Source: Pontibacterium sinense (GTDB lineage: Bacteria > Pseudomonadota > Gammaproteobacteria > Pseudomonadales > Balneatricaceae). From it: 64,000 nt of DNA. The translations under genes were made by a program, and so were the position numbers. The notes beneath the pieces were generated by a model, which worked only from the letters and a program-made list of their open reading frames with translations, was not told the DNA's origin and did no database searches. The DNA lies in contig NZ_JADEYS010000005.1 in NCBI RefSeq assembly GCF_015209595.1, positions 1-64,000 on the forward strand, written 5' to 3'. This document shows, piece after piece, positions 34,954 through 44,433 of the stretch (its first letter is position 1; each line of letters starts with the position of its first letter).

Positions 34954-36873
34954 TTAACCGCTTAGCTCCGCTTCCAGAATCTCAAGTGCTTCCTGCTGTT
35001 CCAGCCATTGCTCTTCAGTATCTTCTGCATTGCGTTTCAGTTCGGCCTGCTTTTGTAACAGTGCCTTAAGCTCATCCTTGCGGCTATCTTCATAGAGTGT
35101 CGTATCGGATAGCGCCTCTTCAGTATCAGCCAGCTCGGACTGGTATTTATCCAGTGCCTTCTCCAGCTTGTCGAGTTGCTTCTTTAACGGACTGAGCTGC
35201 TTGCGTTTGTCGGCTTCCAGCCGCTTCTGTTCTTTTTTCTCGGCGGCGCTGAGAGAGCGGTTTTCCCGTTCGTTCGCGGGTTCGCTACTCGCCTGTTGCT
35301 GACGTTTGTTCTCTGTTAGCCAGTTTTGGTAGTCGTCCAGATCACCTTTAAACTCTTTAACGGCTCCGTCGGCAACCAGCAGGAACTCGTCTACGGTATT
35401 GCGCAGTAAATGGCGATCATGTGATACCAGAATCAGCGCGCCCTCAAAGGTTTGTAGCGCCAGTGTCAACGCGTGGCGGACTTCAAGATCCAGATGGTTG
35501 GTCGGTTCATCCATCAGCAGAAGGTTGGGTTTCTGCCAGGCGATGATCGAGAGCGCGACGCGAGCCTTTTCGCCGCCGGAGAAACGTTTTACCGGATCCA
35601 GCGCGGCATCGCCGAAGAAACCAAAGGTCCCCAGGAAGTCGCGGATCTCCTGGTCGGATGCCTGTGGTGAGATGCGTTTGATGTGCAGCAGGGGGGAGGC
35701 ATCCAGATCCAGCGCTTCGAGTTGGTGCTGAGCGAAGTAACCAATCTTCAGGTGTTCACCGCTGTGGGGTTCACCACTGACCAGCCCGATGTCGCCCACC
35801 AGGGTTTTGATCAGTGTAGATTTACCCGCACCGTTCGGCCCCAGAAGCCCGATACGGGCGCCAGGTTGTAGGTTGAGGGAAACATCCTCAAGGATCACTT
35901 TGTCGCTGTAACCGCATTGTGCGTGGCGCAGCCCCATTAGCGGATTAGAGATCTTCTCTGATTCGCGGAAGGTAAATGAAAATGGACTGTCCACATGGGC
36001 AGGGGCGATCTTCTCCATGCGTTCAAGTTCTTTGATCCGGCTTTGCGCCTGCTTGGCCTTGGTGGCTTTAGCACGGAAGCGACGGACAAAGTCCTCAATT
36101 TCGCTGATGCGAACCTGCTGTTTCTCAAACGCCTGTTGCTGTTGAGCCAGCTTGCTGGCACGCAGGACTTCGAACTGGCTGTAGTTGCCTTTATACAGCT
36201 CGATTTTCTGGTTATAGAGATGAGCAATATGTCCCACCACATTATCCAGAAAATCCCGGTCATGGGAGATCAGGATGATCGAACCCTGATACTGGCGAAG
36301 CCACTGCTCCAGCCAGATCGTTGCGTCCAGATCGAGATGGTTGGTCGGTTCATCCAGCAACAGCAGGTCGGAACGGCACATCAGTGCCTGGGCCAGATTC
36401 AGTCGGATACGCCAGCCACCGGAGAAATCTTTAACCGGGCGCTGAGCGTCTGAGGTACTGAAGCCAAGACCGGCCAGCAGTTGGTAAGCACGGGACTCGG
36501 CCGTGTAACCTTCAATAGCTTCCAGCTCTGCGTGTAACTCAGCGATTCGGTGGTTGTCATGTTCCGCTTCGGCCCGGTCCAGATCAATCTGCACCTGACG
36601 CAGTTGGGGATCGCCGTCGAGAACGTATTCCAATGCGCTGCGATCGGTGGCGGAGACCTCTTGCGCCATATGCGCAATGCGCAACTGGCCGGGCAGGTAG
36701 AGATCCCCTTTATCGGCATGAAGTTCGCCCAACAGCATCTTGAACAGGGAGGACTTACCCACGCCGTTTGCGCCGATAAGGCCGACCTTCCAGCCGCTGT
36801 GGATTGTAAGGTTGGCATCCTCTAGTAGAAACTGGGTGCCGCGGTGTAAGCTGATGTCTTGTAACTGAATCAT
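34954..36873 (-). CDS. yheS: ABC-F family ATPase YheS
   Basis: This duplicated ABC ATPase without membrane domains belongs to the ABC-F translation-factor group; YheS-type proteins act on the ribosome to relieve stalled translation. Each half has Walker A (GANGVGKSS and GPNGAGKSTL), ABC signature (FSGGWR and FSGGEKAR) and Walker B (LLLLDEPTNHLD and LLMDEPTNHLD). The inter-domain linker has FRAKATKAKQAQSRIKELERM, and a C-terminal coiled coil follows (about 540-638). Sequence agrees with E. coli YheS over its length. I start at ATG 36873 (MIQLQDISL), which fits the family; the frame extends to 36891. Confidence 0.92.
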   Translation of the reverse strand: MIQLQDISLHRGTQFLLEDANLTIHSGWKVGLIGANGVGKSSLFKMLLGELHADKGDLYLPGQLRIAHMAQEVSATDRSALEYVLDGDPQLRQVQIDLDRAEAEHDNHRIAELHAELEAIEGYTAESRAYQLLAGLGFSTSDAQRPVKDFSGGWRIRLNLAQALMCRSDLLLLDEPTNHLDLDATIWLEQWLRQYQGSIILISHDRDFLDNVVGHIAHLYNQKIELYKGNYSQFEVLRASKLAQQQQAFEKQQVRISEIEDFVRRFRAKATKAKQAQSRIKELERMEKIAPAHVDSPFSFTFRESEKISNPLMGLRHAQCGYSDKVILEDVSLNLQPGARIGLLGPNGAGKSTLIKTLVGDIGLVSGEPHSGEHLKIGYFAQHQLEALDLDASPLLHIKRISPQASDQEIRDFLGTFGFFGDAALDPVKRFSGGEKARVALSIIAWQKPNLLLMDEPTNHLDLEVRHALTLALQTFEGALILVSHDRHLLRNTVDEFLLVADGAVKEFKGDLDDYQNWLTENKRQQQASSEPANERENRSLSAAEKKEQKRLEADKRKQLSPLKKQLDKLEKALDKYQSELADTEEALSDTTLYEDSRKDELKALLQKQAELKRNAEDTEEQWLEQQEALEILEAELSG

Positions 36874-36895
36874 GGGCGCGGATTGTAGCATAGCA

Positions 36896-37417
36896 ATGAA
36901 ACTCGAAAACGATCTTTGGCACTACGCGTTACGTCTTTATAGCCAGCCGGGGGTGGAGTCCGCCTGTCTTGAGCTGCAAAAAACAGGGTTAAGCATCAAC
37001 CGTCTGTTGTTCTGTTTATGGCTGGGGCAGGACGCCGGGCGTCAACTGGATCTGACGGTATTGCAAGGCGCAACAGATTGGCAGTCAGAGATCACCCATC
37101 CGCTGCGTGCGCTGCGCTATAAGGTGCGCACGTACAAACAACAGGATGAAACCTATCAGGCGTGTTATTCAGCGATGCGCAAAGCTGAGTTGGCGTGTGA
37201 GCAGCTGGAACTGGCGCTTATGTATGATGTGGCGGAGCAGATGCTTAAGGGGGAGGCGGGTAGTTCTTTGGTGCTGGAAAACCTTGCGGGTTACTTGAAT
37301 GGTTGTACACTGAATGCGGCCCCTTCGGTGACCGCTGCGTTTGAACCGTTACTGCAGGCTGCTTTACCGGAGATGCCCGAGGACTGGCAGCAGATATTGT
37401 CGCTCCCAGTCGAATAG
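36896..37417 (+). CDS. TIGR02444 family protein (DUF2390)
   Basis: The 173-residue cytoplasmic protein begins MKLENDLWHYALRLYSQPGVESACLELQ and continues with LLFCLWLGQDAG and PLRALRYKVR, the pattern of the TIGR02444 family in gammaproteobacteria. It is mainly helical with no membrane segment or known catalytic motif; function is unknown. Start ATG 36896 is chosen on family similarity; the frame reaches back to 36872. It diverges from yheS with only 22 bases between start codons, so its promoter must overlap the yheS reading frame. Confidence 0.8.
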   Translation: MKLENDLWHYALRLYSQPGVESACLELQKTGLSINRLLFCLWLGQDAGRQLDLTVLQGATDWQSEITHPLRALRYKVRTYKQQDETYQACYSAMRKAELACEQLELALMYDVAEQMLKGEAGSSLVLENLAGYLNGCTLNAAPSVTAAFEPLLQAALPEMPEDWQQILSLPVE

Positions 37418-37504
37418 ATTCACCCTAAGGGATCTGTGGGATTGAACTTTCCTTCATCTGACCCCACTAAACATCCATGTGGAAAACACAACAAGGATAA
37501 AATG

Positions 37505-38215
37505 ATGAAAAAAACCTGGCTGGCTGCCGCTCTTGCGACAGCGCTAACTGCGCCTTCGGCGTTTTCTTTTGAACTGACGACCGAACAGCAGAAACTCAGC
37601 TATAGCCTGGGCCTGATCGTGGGTGGACAGCTTAAGCAGGATGTTCAGGATGTGGATCTGGAAGCGTTTCAGGAAGGTTTGCAGACCATCTATACAGATG
37701 GCGAGCCACTGCTGACTCCGGATCAAGTGAATCAGGTGATGCAGGCATTCCAGCAGCGCAAAATCGAAGAGCAGCGTCAGGAAGTTGCTAAGCTGGCGCA
37801 GGCAAATATGGAAAAAGGTCAGTCTTACCTGACGGATAACGGTAAAAAAGACGGCGTGATGACCACCGAATCCGGTCTGCAGTATCAGCAGTTGAAAGCC
37901 GGCAACGGTAAGAAGCCACTGGCGACGGATAACGTACAGGTGCACTACCGCGGCACACTGGTTGACGGTACCGAGTTTGACAGTTCTTACTCCCGTGGTG
38001 AGCCGGTTACTTTCCCTCTGAACGGTGTTATCGCAGGCTGGACCGAAGGTGTTCAGTTGATGGACGAAGGTAGTAAAGCGCGTCTGGTGATCCCGTCGGA
38101 TCTGGCTTACGGTCCGGGTGGTATGGGCAACGCGATCGGTCCAAACGAAACTCTGGTGTTTGAGATCGAGCTGCTGAAAATCATGCCAGCAGCAGAGGCC
38201 GAAGCGGCTAAATAA
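37505..38215 (+). CDS. FKBP-type peptidyl-prolyl isomerase, periplasmic (FkpA/Mip-like)
   Basis: This 236-residue protein speeds cis/trans isomerisation at proline and assists folding in the periplasm. It has a signal peptide (MKKTWLAAALATALTAPSAFS), an FKBP N-terminal dimerisation domain (about 25-115, LSYSLGLIVGGQLKQ) and a C-terminal FKBP domain (VQVHYRGTLVDGTEFDSSYSRGEP, VIAGWTEGVQLM, IPSDLAYGPGGM, LVFEIELL). I chose ATG 37505, seven bases after AGGA; an in-frame ATG immediately precedes it. A bidirectional terminator follows. Confidence 0.92.
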   Translation: MKKTWLAAALATALTAPSAFSFELTTEQQKLSYSLGLIVGGQLKQDVQDVDLEAFQEGLQTIYTDGEPLLTPDQVNQVMQAFQQRKIEEQRQEVAKLAQANMEKGQSYLTDNGKKDGVMTTESGLQYQQLKAGNGKKPLATDNVQVHYRGTLVDGTEFDSSYSRGEPVTFPLNGVIAGWTEGVQLMDEGSKARLVIPSDLAYGPGGMGNAIGPNETLVFEIELLKIMPAAEAEAAK

Positions 38216-38232
38216 GTCGTTTTATAAGATAC

Positions 38233-38269
38233 AAAAAAGGCTGTGCTCCATTGGGGCACAGCCTTTTTT
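38233..38269. terminator. bidirectional terminator after the FKBP gene
   Basis: AAAAAAGGCTGTGC pairs with GCACAGCCTTTTTT across a 9-nt loop; T runs on both strands serve the convergent FKBP and WD40 genes. Confidence 0.95.
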
Positions 38270-38291
38270 ATGGGTCCGTTTTCAGACGTAT

Positions 38292-39269
38292 TTATTTCAG
38301 CACGTTCATGATGCCGTTGGAGCTGAGCGCGAAGTATTGTCCGCTGCCAAAGCCCACAGCATAAATACCGGCATTGACGGGGCCATACGGGTCACGGCGA
38401 TGAATACGCCAGGCTTTGATCTCTTTGCCGCTACGGACATCCCACAGCTGCACCAGACCTGAGACAGTCCCTGTCAGCAAGCGATCACTGTTTTTAGAGA
38501 AGCGAGCGCTGAGATAGCTGATCCGTTTCTTAAAAAAGTCACCAGAGGTACTGAGCGAGTGCTTGATCTGTCCGGTGTTGGTATTCCAGATAACTGCTTT
38601 ATCCAGGCTGCCAGAACTGAATGCCCACTGGCTATTCGGTGACAGGGCGACCGTATCGACCACATTACCGAATTCCAGCTCCTGCAACAGTTCACCACTT
38701 TCCACATTCCAGAGCTTCGCTTTGTATGCATCAGATCCGGTGATGGCCAGTTGGGCATCCGGACTCAGGTCAACACTGCGCACCCGTCCATCGTGACGGA
38801 AAACACGGCGTTCACCGCCGTTTTTAGCGTCAAAATAGACTGCGGTATGGTTTGCCAGACCCAGCAGGGCAAAATCCCCGTTGGGAGACAGATCCATCTG
38901 CAGAATTTCTGCGGGTGAACTCCAGAACCCTGCGGGCTGCCCGTTAGCGATATTCCATAGCACCAGATCCTGCTGGTTCGCCGTCGCCGCATAGGTTTCA
39001 TCCGGAGAGATTGCGGTCGCAGCGATCAGGCTAAATTCTTTGGCTTTATGATTCCAGTTGAACTCACGGGCATGTTTCTTCAAGTCCCAGAGGCTGCTAC
39101 CGTGGTTAAACGACCCCAGTGTGGCATAGCTCCCGCTTTCTGAAATCGCGGCAGAGTACGCACCTGTTGTTGCGTACTCTTTCCAAACCGAAGGAGGATT
39201 GCCACTGTTACAACCCGTTAAAATCAGGGCAAGTGAAAGACCTGCCAGAACAGGGTGCGCGCTGCGCAT
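38292..39269 (-). CDS. WD40-repeat lipoprotein
   Basis: This 325-residue lipoprotein has a signal peptide ending in the lipobox LTGC (Cys20), followed by a WD40 propeller with blades such as ATAISPDETYAATANQQDLVLWN, QMDLSPNGDFALLGLANHTAVYFD, SVDLSPDAQLAITGSDAYKAKLWN, TVALSPNSQWAFSSGSLDKAVIWN and ARFSKNSDRLLTGTVSGLVQLWD. Residue +2 after Cys is Asn, not Asp, so export to the outer membrane is likely. It probably serves as a protein-binding scaffold in the envelope; partner unknown. It lies next to rsd on the same strand. Confidence 0.82.
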   Translation of the reverse strand: MRSAHPVLAGLSLALILTGCNSGNPPSVWKEYATTGAYSAAISESGSYATLGSFNHGSSLWDLKKHAREFNWNHKAKEFSLIAATAISPDETYAATANQQDLVLWNIANGQPAGFWSSPAEILQMDLSPNGDFALLGLANHTAVYFDAKNGGERRVFRHDGRVRSVDLSPDAQLAITGSDAYKAKLWNVESGELLQELEFGNVVDTVALSPNSQWAFSSGSLDKAVIWNTNTGQIKHSLSTSGDFFKKRISYLSARFSKNSDRLLTGTVSGLVQLWDVRSGKEIKAWRIHRRDPYGPVNAGIYAVGFGSGQYFALSSNGIMNVLK

Positions 39270-39293
39270 CGGTACCGCCTTGTTGTTCTGCTG

Positions 39294-39770
39294 TTATTCG
39301 GTTTCGGAAACCAGATTGGAATGCGAGGTGTGCAGCACTTCAATCATCTGATCTTCCAGTTCAAATCGTTCTTCCAGCTGTTCACCCAGACTGGATAGGT
39401 CATGCGCCATCTCGGCAACAGTGCGTACCGTCAGGACTTCAATGGACGCATACTGGTCATTAAAATCCAGTGCTGCATCAGTACTGAGCTGGATGCGTGG
39501 GAAGAGCTTCTGAGCTTCTTCAACACTGCCATCATCAAACTCACTGCCTTCGCGCAGCAATTGCTCGTAAACCTCAAAGTGCCCGGAAGAGAGGTAATCA
39601 ACAAGCAGTTCACAAAACTTCTCCACCTGCTCACTGAGGCCGTTGTCGACAGGTTGCTCTGGCAGGTGTACAAATGCGCTGATCAGCTGCTGTCGCTCTT
39701 CTAACCAGTGATCAATGATGTCGCTGACACCACCCCAACGTTCTTTGGCGTTGCGGCATTTTTCCAACAT
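39294..39770 (-). CDS. rsd: Rsd/AlgQ family anti-sigma-70 regulator
   Basis: This 158-residue helical protein starts MLEKCRNAKERWGGVSDIIDHWLEERQQLI, the diagnostic opening of the Rsd/AlgQ family. Rsd binds the primary sigma factor in the cytoplasm and lowers its use under stress or in stationary phase, favouring alternative sigma factors; Pseudomonas AlgQ also affects alginate and siderophore genes. In this genome that could help the sigma-54 and sigma-28 promoters seen in the window. It is divergent from the FliL-like gene. Confidence 0.92.
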   Translation of the reverse strand: MLEKCRNAKERWGGVSDIIDHWLEERQQLISAFVHLPEQPVDNGLSEQVEKFCELLVDYLSSGHFEVYEQLLREGSEFDDGSVEEAQKLFPRIQLSTDAALDFNDQYASIEVLTVRTVAEMAHDLSSLGEQLEERFELEDQMIEVLHTSHSNLVSETE

Positions 39771-39918
39771 CGTGCGCCTCCTTTCATTTTTTTGTATGAG
39801 AGAGACTCACATAATAGGCCCAACCGGAACAGCGGTGCAACATGGCGATGACTGGCAGGAGCAGGTTATACTGAGCGCTACTGCCGAGCTGAGTGAATGG
39901 ATAGCGGGGAGAGAGACT

Positions 39919-40317
39919 TTGAAACAATTGTTTTTAGTGCTGGTGTTGGGTTTATTCTTGCAGACTGCCTGGGCTGCTGATGAAGAAGCCGTACCAGAAG
40001 ATTACGTGAACTACATCGAACTGAAGCCATTTCTGACGAACTACGGTGAACCGGGAAAGGTTAGTTTTGTGAAATGTGAGATCACCATTCAGGTGTCGTC
40101 TCCTGCTGCGCACCATGCAGTGAACTTTCATATGCCGCATATTCGGAATGACATTGTATTTTTGCTGAGTGATCAGACCGAGACTCAGATGATGTCAGTA
40201 GAAGCGCAATCGGACTTGGCGAAAAAAGCACTGAAGCTGGTACAGAATATATTGGTCGAGGAGGAGGGCGAGGCTTTTGTCAGCGACCTGTTCTTTACCA
40301 GTTTTATCACCCAGTAA
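39919..40317 (+). CDS. FliL-like secreted protein
   Basis: This small protein of 132 residues has a signal peptide or anchor (LKQLFLVLVLGLFLQTAWAADE) followed by a FliL-type domain: VNYIELKPFLTNYGEPGKVSFVKCEITIQV, HMPHIRNDIVFLLS and the C-terminal VSDLFFTSFITQ. FliL proteins bind the flagellar stator; this one stands outside any flagellar cluster, next to rsd as in pseudomonads. I chose the TTG at 39919, seven bases after GGAG, because a longer frame from 39715 overlaps rsd and puts the hydrophobic segment in the middle of the chain. Confidence 0.78.
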   Translation: MKQLFLVLVLGLFLQTAWAADEEAVPEDYVNYIELKPFLTNYGEPGKVSFVKCEITIQVSSPAAHHAVNFHMPHIRNDIVFLLSDQTETQMMSVEAQSDLAKKALKLVQNILVEEEGEAFVSDLFFTSFITQ

Positions 40318-40342
40318 GTTATAACGGCGATAGTGTTAGCAC

Positions 40343-40381
40343 AAAAAAAGCCCGCCCCAAGATGATTGGGGCGGGCTTTTT
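40343..40381. terminator. bidirectional terminator between the FliL-like gene and gshA
   Basis: AAAAAAAGCCCGCCCCAA, 5-nt loop, TTGGGGCGGGCTTTTT: a long perfect stem with T runs on both strands. Confidence 0.96.
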
Positions 40382-40399
40382 AATAGCCGCTAGCGTAGG

Positions 40400-41965
40400 T
40401 TAGCCGGCCAGATATTCAGCCAGATATTGATCAAAGTCCTGCGTGTCACTGGCTTCGATATCGGTTTGCTCCTGCACAGACTCAATTGCCTGCTGAGCCA
40501 GATACTGGCTGCCCTGTTCGCTAAGCTGGTGTCCCAGCAGCGTATCGCGATGCTTGGCGCTTTGCTGCAGTACAAACTGCTCGTAGCTGATACCGTCCTG
40601 CTGCAGTGCAGCCAGGACCTGAGCGGAGGGAGTCAGTGCCGGATTATCCAGCTTCGCGCGCTGCGCGGTGATACTGTCGCTGTAGCGTGTAGAGCCATCG
40701 ACCGTATCCATCATGTTGGCCGTGAGCTGAATCTTCTCCAGCAGTTCGTAGCCCCACTGAATCAGCTCGATCTCATCATCTTTACGCTGCAGCTTCAGGC
40801 CGGGTTCGCGTCCGCGGGTGACAACCAGGTCGTGGTTGTCATTGATGCGTTCGCATTCACAATCGCTGATTTCTGAATCGTCAGCCAGCAGACAGGTAAT
40901 CAGAAACAGGTCGATAAAGTCGGACTGGGTCTGATCAATGCCTAACGGAAGCATTGGATTGATGTCCGTGTTACGGACTTCGATATATTCCACGCCACGT
41001 TCTTTCAGTGCGTGCAGTGGTTTTTCGCCGGAGTGGGTGACCCGTTTAGGACGGATGTCACTGTAGTACTCGTTTTCAATCTGCAGGATATTGGTGTTTA
41101 GCTGACGGTAGCTACCGTTTACTTTTACACCGATCTCTTCATAGGCCCCATACGGTGTATTGATCGCCTGGTGCAGCGAATCCGCATAGGTGGCCAGATG
41201 GTTGAAGCAGATATTTAGCGATGCCTGCGCCTTGTTGGAGTAACCCAGATCGCTCATGCGCAGCGATGTGGCATAGGGCAGGTACAGGGTGTCTTTGTCC
41301 AATTCTTCCAGATCGTGCTGTTTGCCCGCCATAAAGGATGCCGATAGCACGGGAGACGCGCCAAACAGGTACAGTAATAACCATGAATAACGACGGAAGT
41401 TACGGATCAGGGTGAAGTACGCTGCCGAACGGAAATCCTGTAAACGGTCATTGTTGTTGCAGAATTTTTGATATTCCGGCCACAACGCTTCCGGCAGGGA
41501 GAAGTTGTAATGAATACCGGCGATGGTTTGCATCATTTTGCCGTAGCGGTAGTTCAGACCTTCACGATATACCGATTTCAGTGTGCCAACGTTGGAGCTG
41601 CCAAAGCGGGCGACCGGGATGGCGCTTTCATCAGGCAGATGACACGGCATACTGGCAGACCAGATCAGTTCGCCATTTAACTTGGTGTATGTGAAGTGAT
41701 GCAGGTCCGTCAGAAAATCCAGCGCTTCACCGGACTGTTTGAACACCGGCGTAATAAATTCCAGCAGCGCTTCAGAGTAGTCGGTGGTGATATGACTGTG
41801 GGTCAGCGCGGAGCCAAGTGCAACAGGGTGGTCTGTTTCTGCCAGCTGACCCTGTAGGTCAACGCGCAGACCTTCCTTCTCAATGCCGTGGAGAATCCCT
41901 TTCAGCAGAGGGGCGTGGCCCTGATTGCTCAGCCATTCCAGCTTCTGTTCAAATGCTGCAGACAA
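40400..41965 (-). CDS. gshA: Glutamate-cysteine ligase (proteobacterial type)
   Basis: GshA joins glutamate and cysteine with ATP in the first step of glutathione synthesis. The 521-residue protein has the family pattern: GILHGIEKEGLRVD, HITTDYSEALLEFITP, MPCHLPDESAIPVARFGSSNVGTLKSVYREGL, IAGIHYNFSLP, SYLLLYLFGASPV-like segment and YGAYEEIGVKVNGSYRQLNTNILQIENEYYSDIRPKR. Length is as in E. coli GshA. It stands as a single gene; tex and pyk follow upstream on the same strand with a gap of about 120 bases. Confidence 0.95.
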   Translation of the reverse strand: MSAAFEQKLEWLSNQGHAPLLKGILHGIEKEGLRVDLQGQLAETDHPVALGSALTHSHITTDYSEALLEFITPVFKQSGEALDFLTDLHHFTYTKLNGELIWSASMPCHLPDESAIPVARFGSSNVGTLKSVYREGLNYRYGKMMQTIAGIHYNFSLPEALWPEYQKFCNNNDRLQDFRSAAYFTLIRNFRRYSWLLLYLFGASPVLSASFMAGKQHDLEELDKDTLYLPYATSLRMSDLGYSNKAQASLNICFNHLATYADSLHQAINTPYGAYEEIGVKVNGSYRQLNTNILQIENEYYSDIRPKRVTHSGEKPLHALKERGVEYIEVRNTDINPMLPLGIDQTQSDFIDLFLITCLLADDSEISDCECERINDNHDLVVTRGREPGLKLQRKDDEIELIQWGYELLEKIQLTANMMDTVDGSTRYSDSITAQRAKLDNPALTPSAQVLAALQQDGISYEQFVLQQSAKHRDTLLGHQLSEQGSQYLAQQAIESVQEQTDIEASDTQDFDQYLAEYLAG

Positions 41966-42084
41966 GGTGCTGTCCTTCCGTAAAAATGTAAAGGTCGCCC
42001 ATTATAGATGAGCCGTTTATAAATTACCGTAGTGTAACACTCTGTTTTACGCTTAGTGTCAATGCGCGTAAAGGCCAAATATCG

Positions 42085-44355
42085 TCATGACTTCCAGCCC
42101 GCTGCGCGGAACTTATCGGCCAGACTGCCTTTGGGTTGGGACTGCTTCGGCGCAGATTTGTTCGTTTTTGAACGATTTTCTGTATGTGGCGGTGTCGCTG
42201 TCGCCGACTCATTTTTCATCGAAAGAGCGATGCGTTTGCGCTGAATATCCACTTCGGTGACACGTACCTGAACAATATCACCGGCTTTGACCAGCTCATG
42301 CGGGTCTTTGATAAAGCGGTTGGCCAGCTGGGAGATATGCACCAGCCCATCCTGATGAACACCAATATCAACAAATGCACCAAAGTTTGTGACGTTGGTA
42401 ACAACGCCCTCCAACTTCATGCCCGGTTCCAAATCCTTCATCGTTTCAATACCGTCACTGAACTGCGCTGTGCGGAATTCCGGACGCGGGTCGCGGCCGG
42501 GTTTTTCCAGTTCCTGCAAGACGTCTTTCACCGTGTAGTGGCCAAACCGGTCAGAGACGAACTGTTGTGGATCGATCTGCTGCAACCGTTCGGATGCACC
42601 GATCAGCGCATCCTGTTTGCAGTTCAGTGCCGTCGCGATCTGTTTGACCAGTGCGTAGGACTCGGGGTGTACCGCCGAGTTATCCAACGGATTATCACCG
42701 GAACGAATCCGCAGGAAACCTGCACACTGCTCAAAGGCCTTGGGCCCTAAGCGTGGCACCTTTTTCAGTTGGTTACGATTACAGAAGCGACCTGTTTCAT
42801 CACGGAAATGGACAATATTGCGGGCCGTTGTTGTGTTCAGTCCCGCTACTTGTGTCAGCAGTTCCACTGATGCGGTGTTGATATCCACGCCCACGCTGTT
42901 AACGCAGTCTTCCACCACGGCATTGAGCTGATCTCCCAGCTGATTCTGATCCACATCGTGTTGATACTGGCCCACGCCGATAGCCTTAGGTTCAATTTTT
43001 ACCAGTTCAGCGAGCGGGTCTTGTAAGCGTCGGGCGATGGAGACCGCACCACGGATGGTGACATCCAGATCAGGAAACTCGTTTGCCGCTTGTTCCGATG
43101 CGGAATAGATAGACGCCCCGGCCTCGCTGACCATCACGGCAGTCAGGTCCAGCTGCGGGTATTTCGCGATCAGCTCTTTTGCCAGCTGCTCGGTCTCACG
43201 TGAGGCCGTGCCGTTACCAATGCTGATCAGTTCTGCGTGGTGAGTCTGGGCCAGCTTAGCCAGTGTTGCCAGTGCCTGATCCCACTGCTTTTTTGGCGCG
43301 TGCGGATAGATCGCGCAGTGCGCCAAAAGCTTCCCGGTGTTGTCGACGACGGCGACTTTGACACCCGTACGCAGGCCCGGATCGAGACCAATCGTGGCAC
43401 GGGGGCCTGCGGGGGCCGCTAGCAAAAGATCATGCAGGTTACGACCAAAAACGCGAATCGCTTCGGCGTCGGCATGCTCACGCAGGCGCTTGAGCAGGTC
43501 GGATTCCAGTTGAGACTGAAGCTTCTGTTTCCAGCACTGACTGATGGTTTCACTCAGCCAGAGGCCAGCACTGTTTTGACTGGGATTGAGGCGGTGAACA
43601 CGACGGATCTGCTCTGCCGGGTACTGTATATCCGCGTCTTCAAGCGCTAATTGCAGCCGCAGAATTCCCTCTTTGTTCCCGCGCATCAGGGCCAGGGCGC
43701 GATGGGAGGGAACCTTACGAATTGCTTCGTTGTAGTCAAAGTAATCGCGGAATTTGATGCCTTCCTGTTCCTTGCTCTTGACCAGTTTGCTGCGCAATTG
43801 ACCGCGGGACCAGAACCATTCGCGCAGTTTGCCCACCAGTTCGGCCTGCTCTGCGAACTGTTCGATTAGAATATTGCGAGCACCGTCCAATGCCTGCTCC
43901 GAACTATCAACGCCTTTATCACTATCGATAAACGGGCGAGCCAGCGACAACGGGTTGTCATGGCTGCCTTTCAGCAGCTGCTGAGCCAAGGGTTCCAACC
44001 CGGCTTCGCGTGCTTTCTGTGCTTTTGTGCGCCGTTTGGGACGGTACGGCAGGTAGAGGTCTTCCAATGCACTTTTGCTGTCGCTGCTCAGGATCTGCTG
44101 CTCTAACGATGGCGTGAGTTTGTCCTGCTCGCGGATACTGTTGATGATCGTTTGTTGACGGTTATTCAGTTCGCGCAGGTAACCCAGACGCTGAGACAGC
44201 TGGCGTAACTGGCTATCGTCCAACGCGCCGGTGATCTCTTTTCTATAGCGGGCGATAAAAGGCACGGTAGCACCTTCATCCAGCAGTTTAATGGTCGCTT
44301 CGACCTGTTGCGGACGAACCTGAAGTTCATGGGCGATCAATTGGGCAACTTGCAT
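42085..44355 (-). CDS. tex: Tex/YhgF RNA-binding transcription accessory protein
   Basis: Tex is a nucleic-acid-binding cytoplasmic protein linked to transcription and RNA handling. The 756-residue protein shows an N-terminal helical region (ATIKLLDEGATVPFIARYRKEITG), a YqgF/RuvC-like nuclease fold (IGLDPGLRTGVKVAVVD), helix-hairpin-helix motifs (SVGVDINTASVELLTQVAGL) and a C-terminal S1 domain (LEGVVTNVTNFGAFVDIGVHQDGLVHISQ). I chose ATG 44355 (MQVAQLIA), the family start; the frame extends to 44406. A perfect 8-bp hairpin lies between it and pyk. Confidence 0.94.
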   Translation of the reverse strand: MQVAQLIAHELQVRPQQVEATIKLLDEGATVPFIARYRKEITGALDDSQLRQLSQRLGYLRELNNRQQTIINSIREQDKLTPSLEQQILSSDSKSALEDLYLPYRPKRRTKAQKAREAGLEPLAQQLLKGSHDNPLSLARPFIDSDKGVDSSEQALDGARNILIEQFAEQAELVGKLREWFWSRGQLRSKLVKSKEQEGIKFRDYFDYNEAIRKVPSHRALALMRGNKEGILRLQLALEDADIQYPAEQIRRVHRLNPSQNSAGLWLSETISQCWKQKLQSQLESDLLKRLREHADAEAIRVFGRNLHDLLLAAPAGPRATIGLDPGLRTGVKVAVVDNTGKLLAHCAIYPHAPKKQWDQALATLAKLAQTHHAELISIGNGTASRETEQLAKELIAKYPQLDLTAVMVSEAGASIYSASEQAANEFPDLDVTIRGAVSIARRLQDPLAELVKIEPKAIGVGQYQHDVDQNQLGDQLNAVVEDCVNSVGVDINTASVELLTQVAGLNTTTARNIVHFRDETGRFCNRNQLKKVPRLGPKAFEQCAGFLRIRSGDNPLDNSAVHPESYALVKQIATALNCKQDALIGASERLQQIDPQQFVSDRFGHYTVKDVLQELEKPGRDPRPEFRTAQFSDGIETMKDLEPGMKLEGVVTNVTNFGAFVDIGVHQDGLVHISQLANRFIKDPHELVKAGDIVQVRVTEVDIQRKRIALSMKNESATATPPHTENRSKTNKSAPKQSQPKGSLADKFRAAGWKS

Positions 44356-44397
44356 GGAGATCTCTTTAGTGCAGCGGGGAAGGGAAGAGCAAAGACA

Positions 44398-44421
44398 CCC
44401 GCACAACAGAGGCTGTGCGGG
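44398..44421. repeat. 8-bp hairpin between pyk and tex
   Basis: CCCGCACA, 8-nt loop, TGTGCGGG. It lies in the 78-base gap between two same-strand genes and has no T tract, so it is more likely an mRNA-processing or stability element than a terminator. Confidence 0.55.
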
Positions 44422-44433
44422 CGGTAGTGATGA

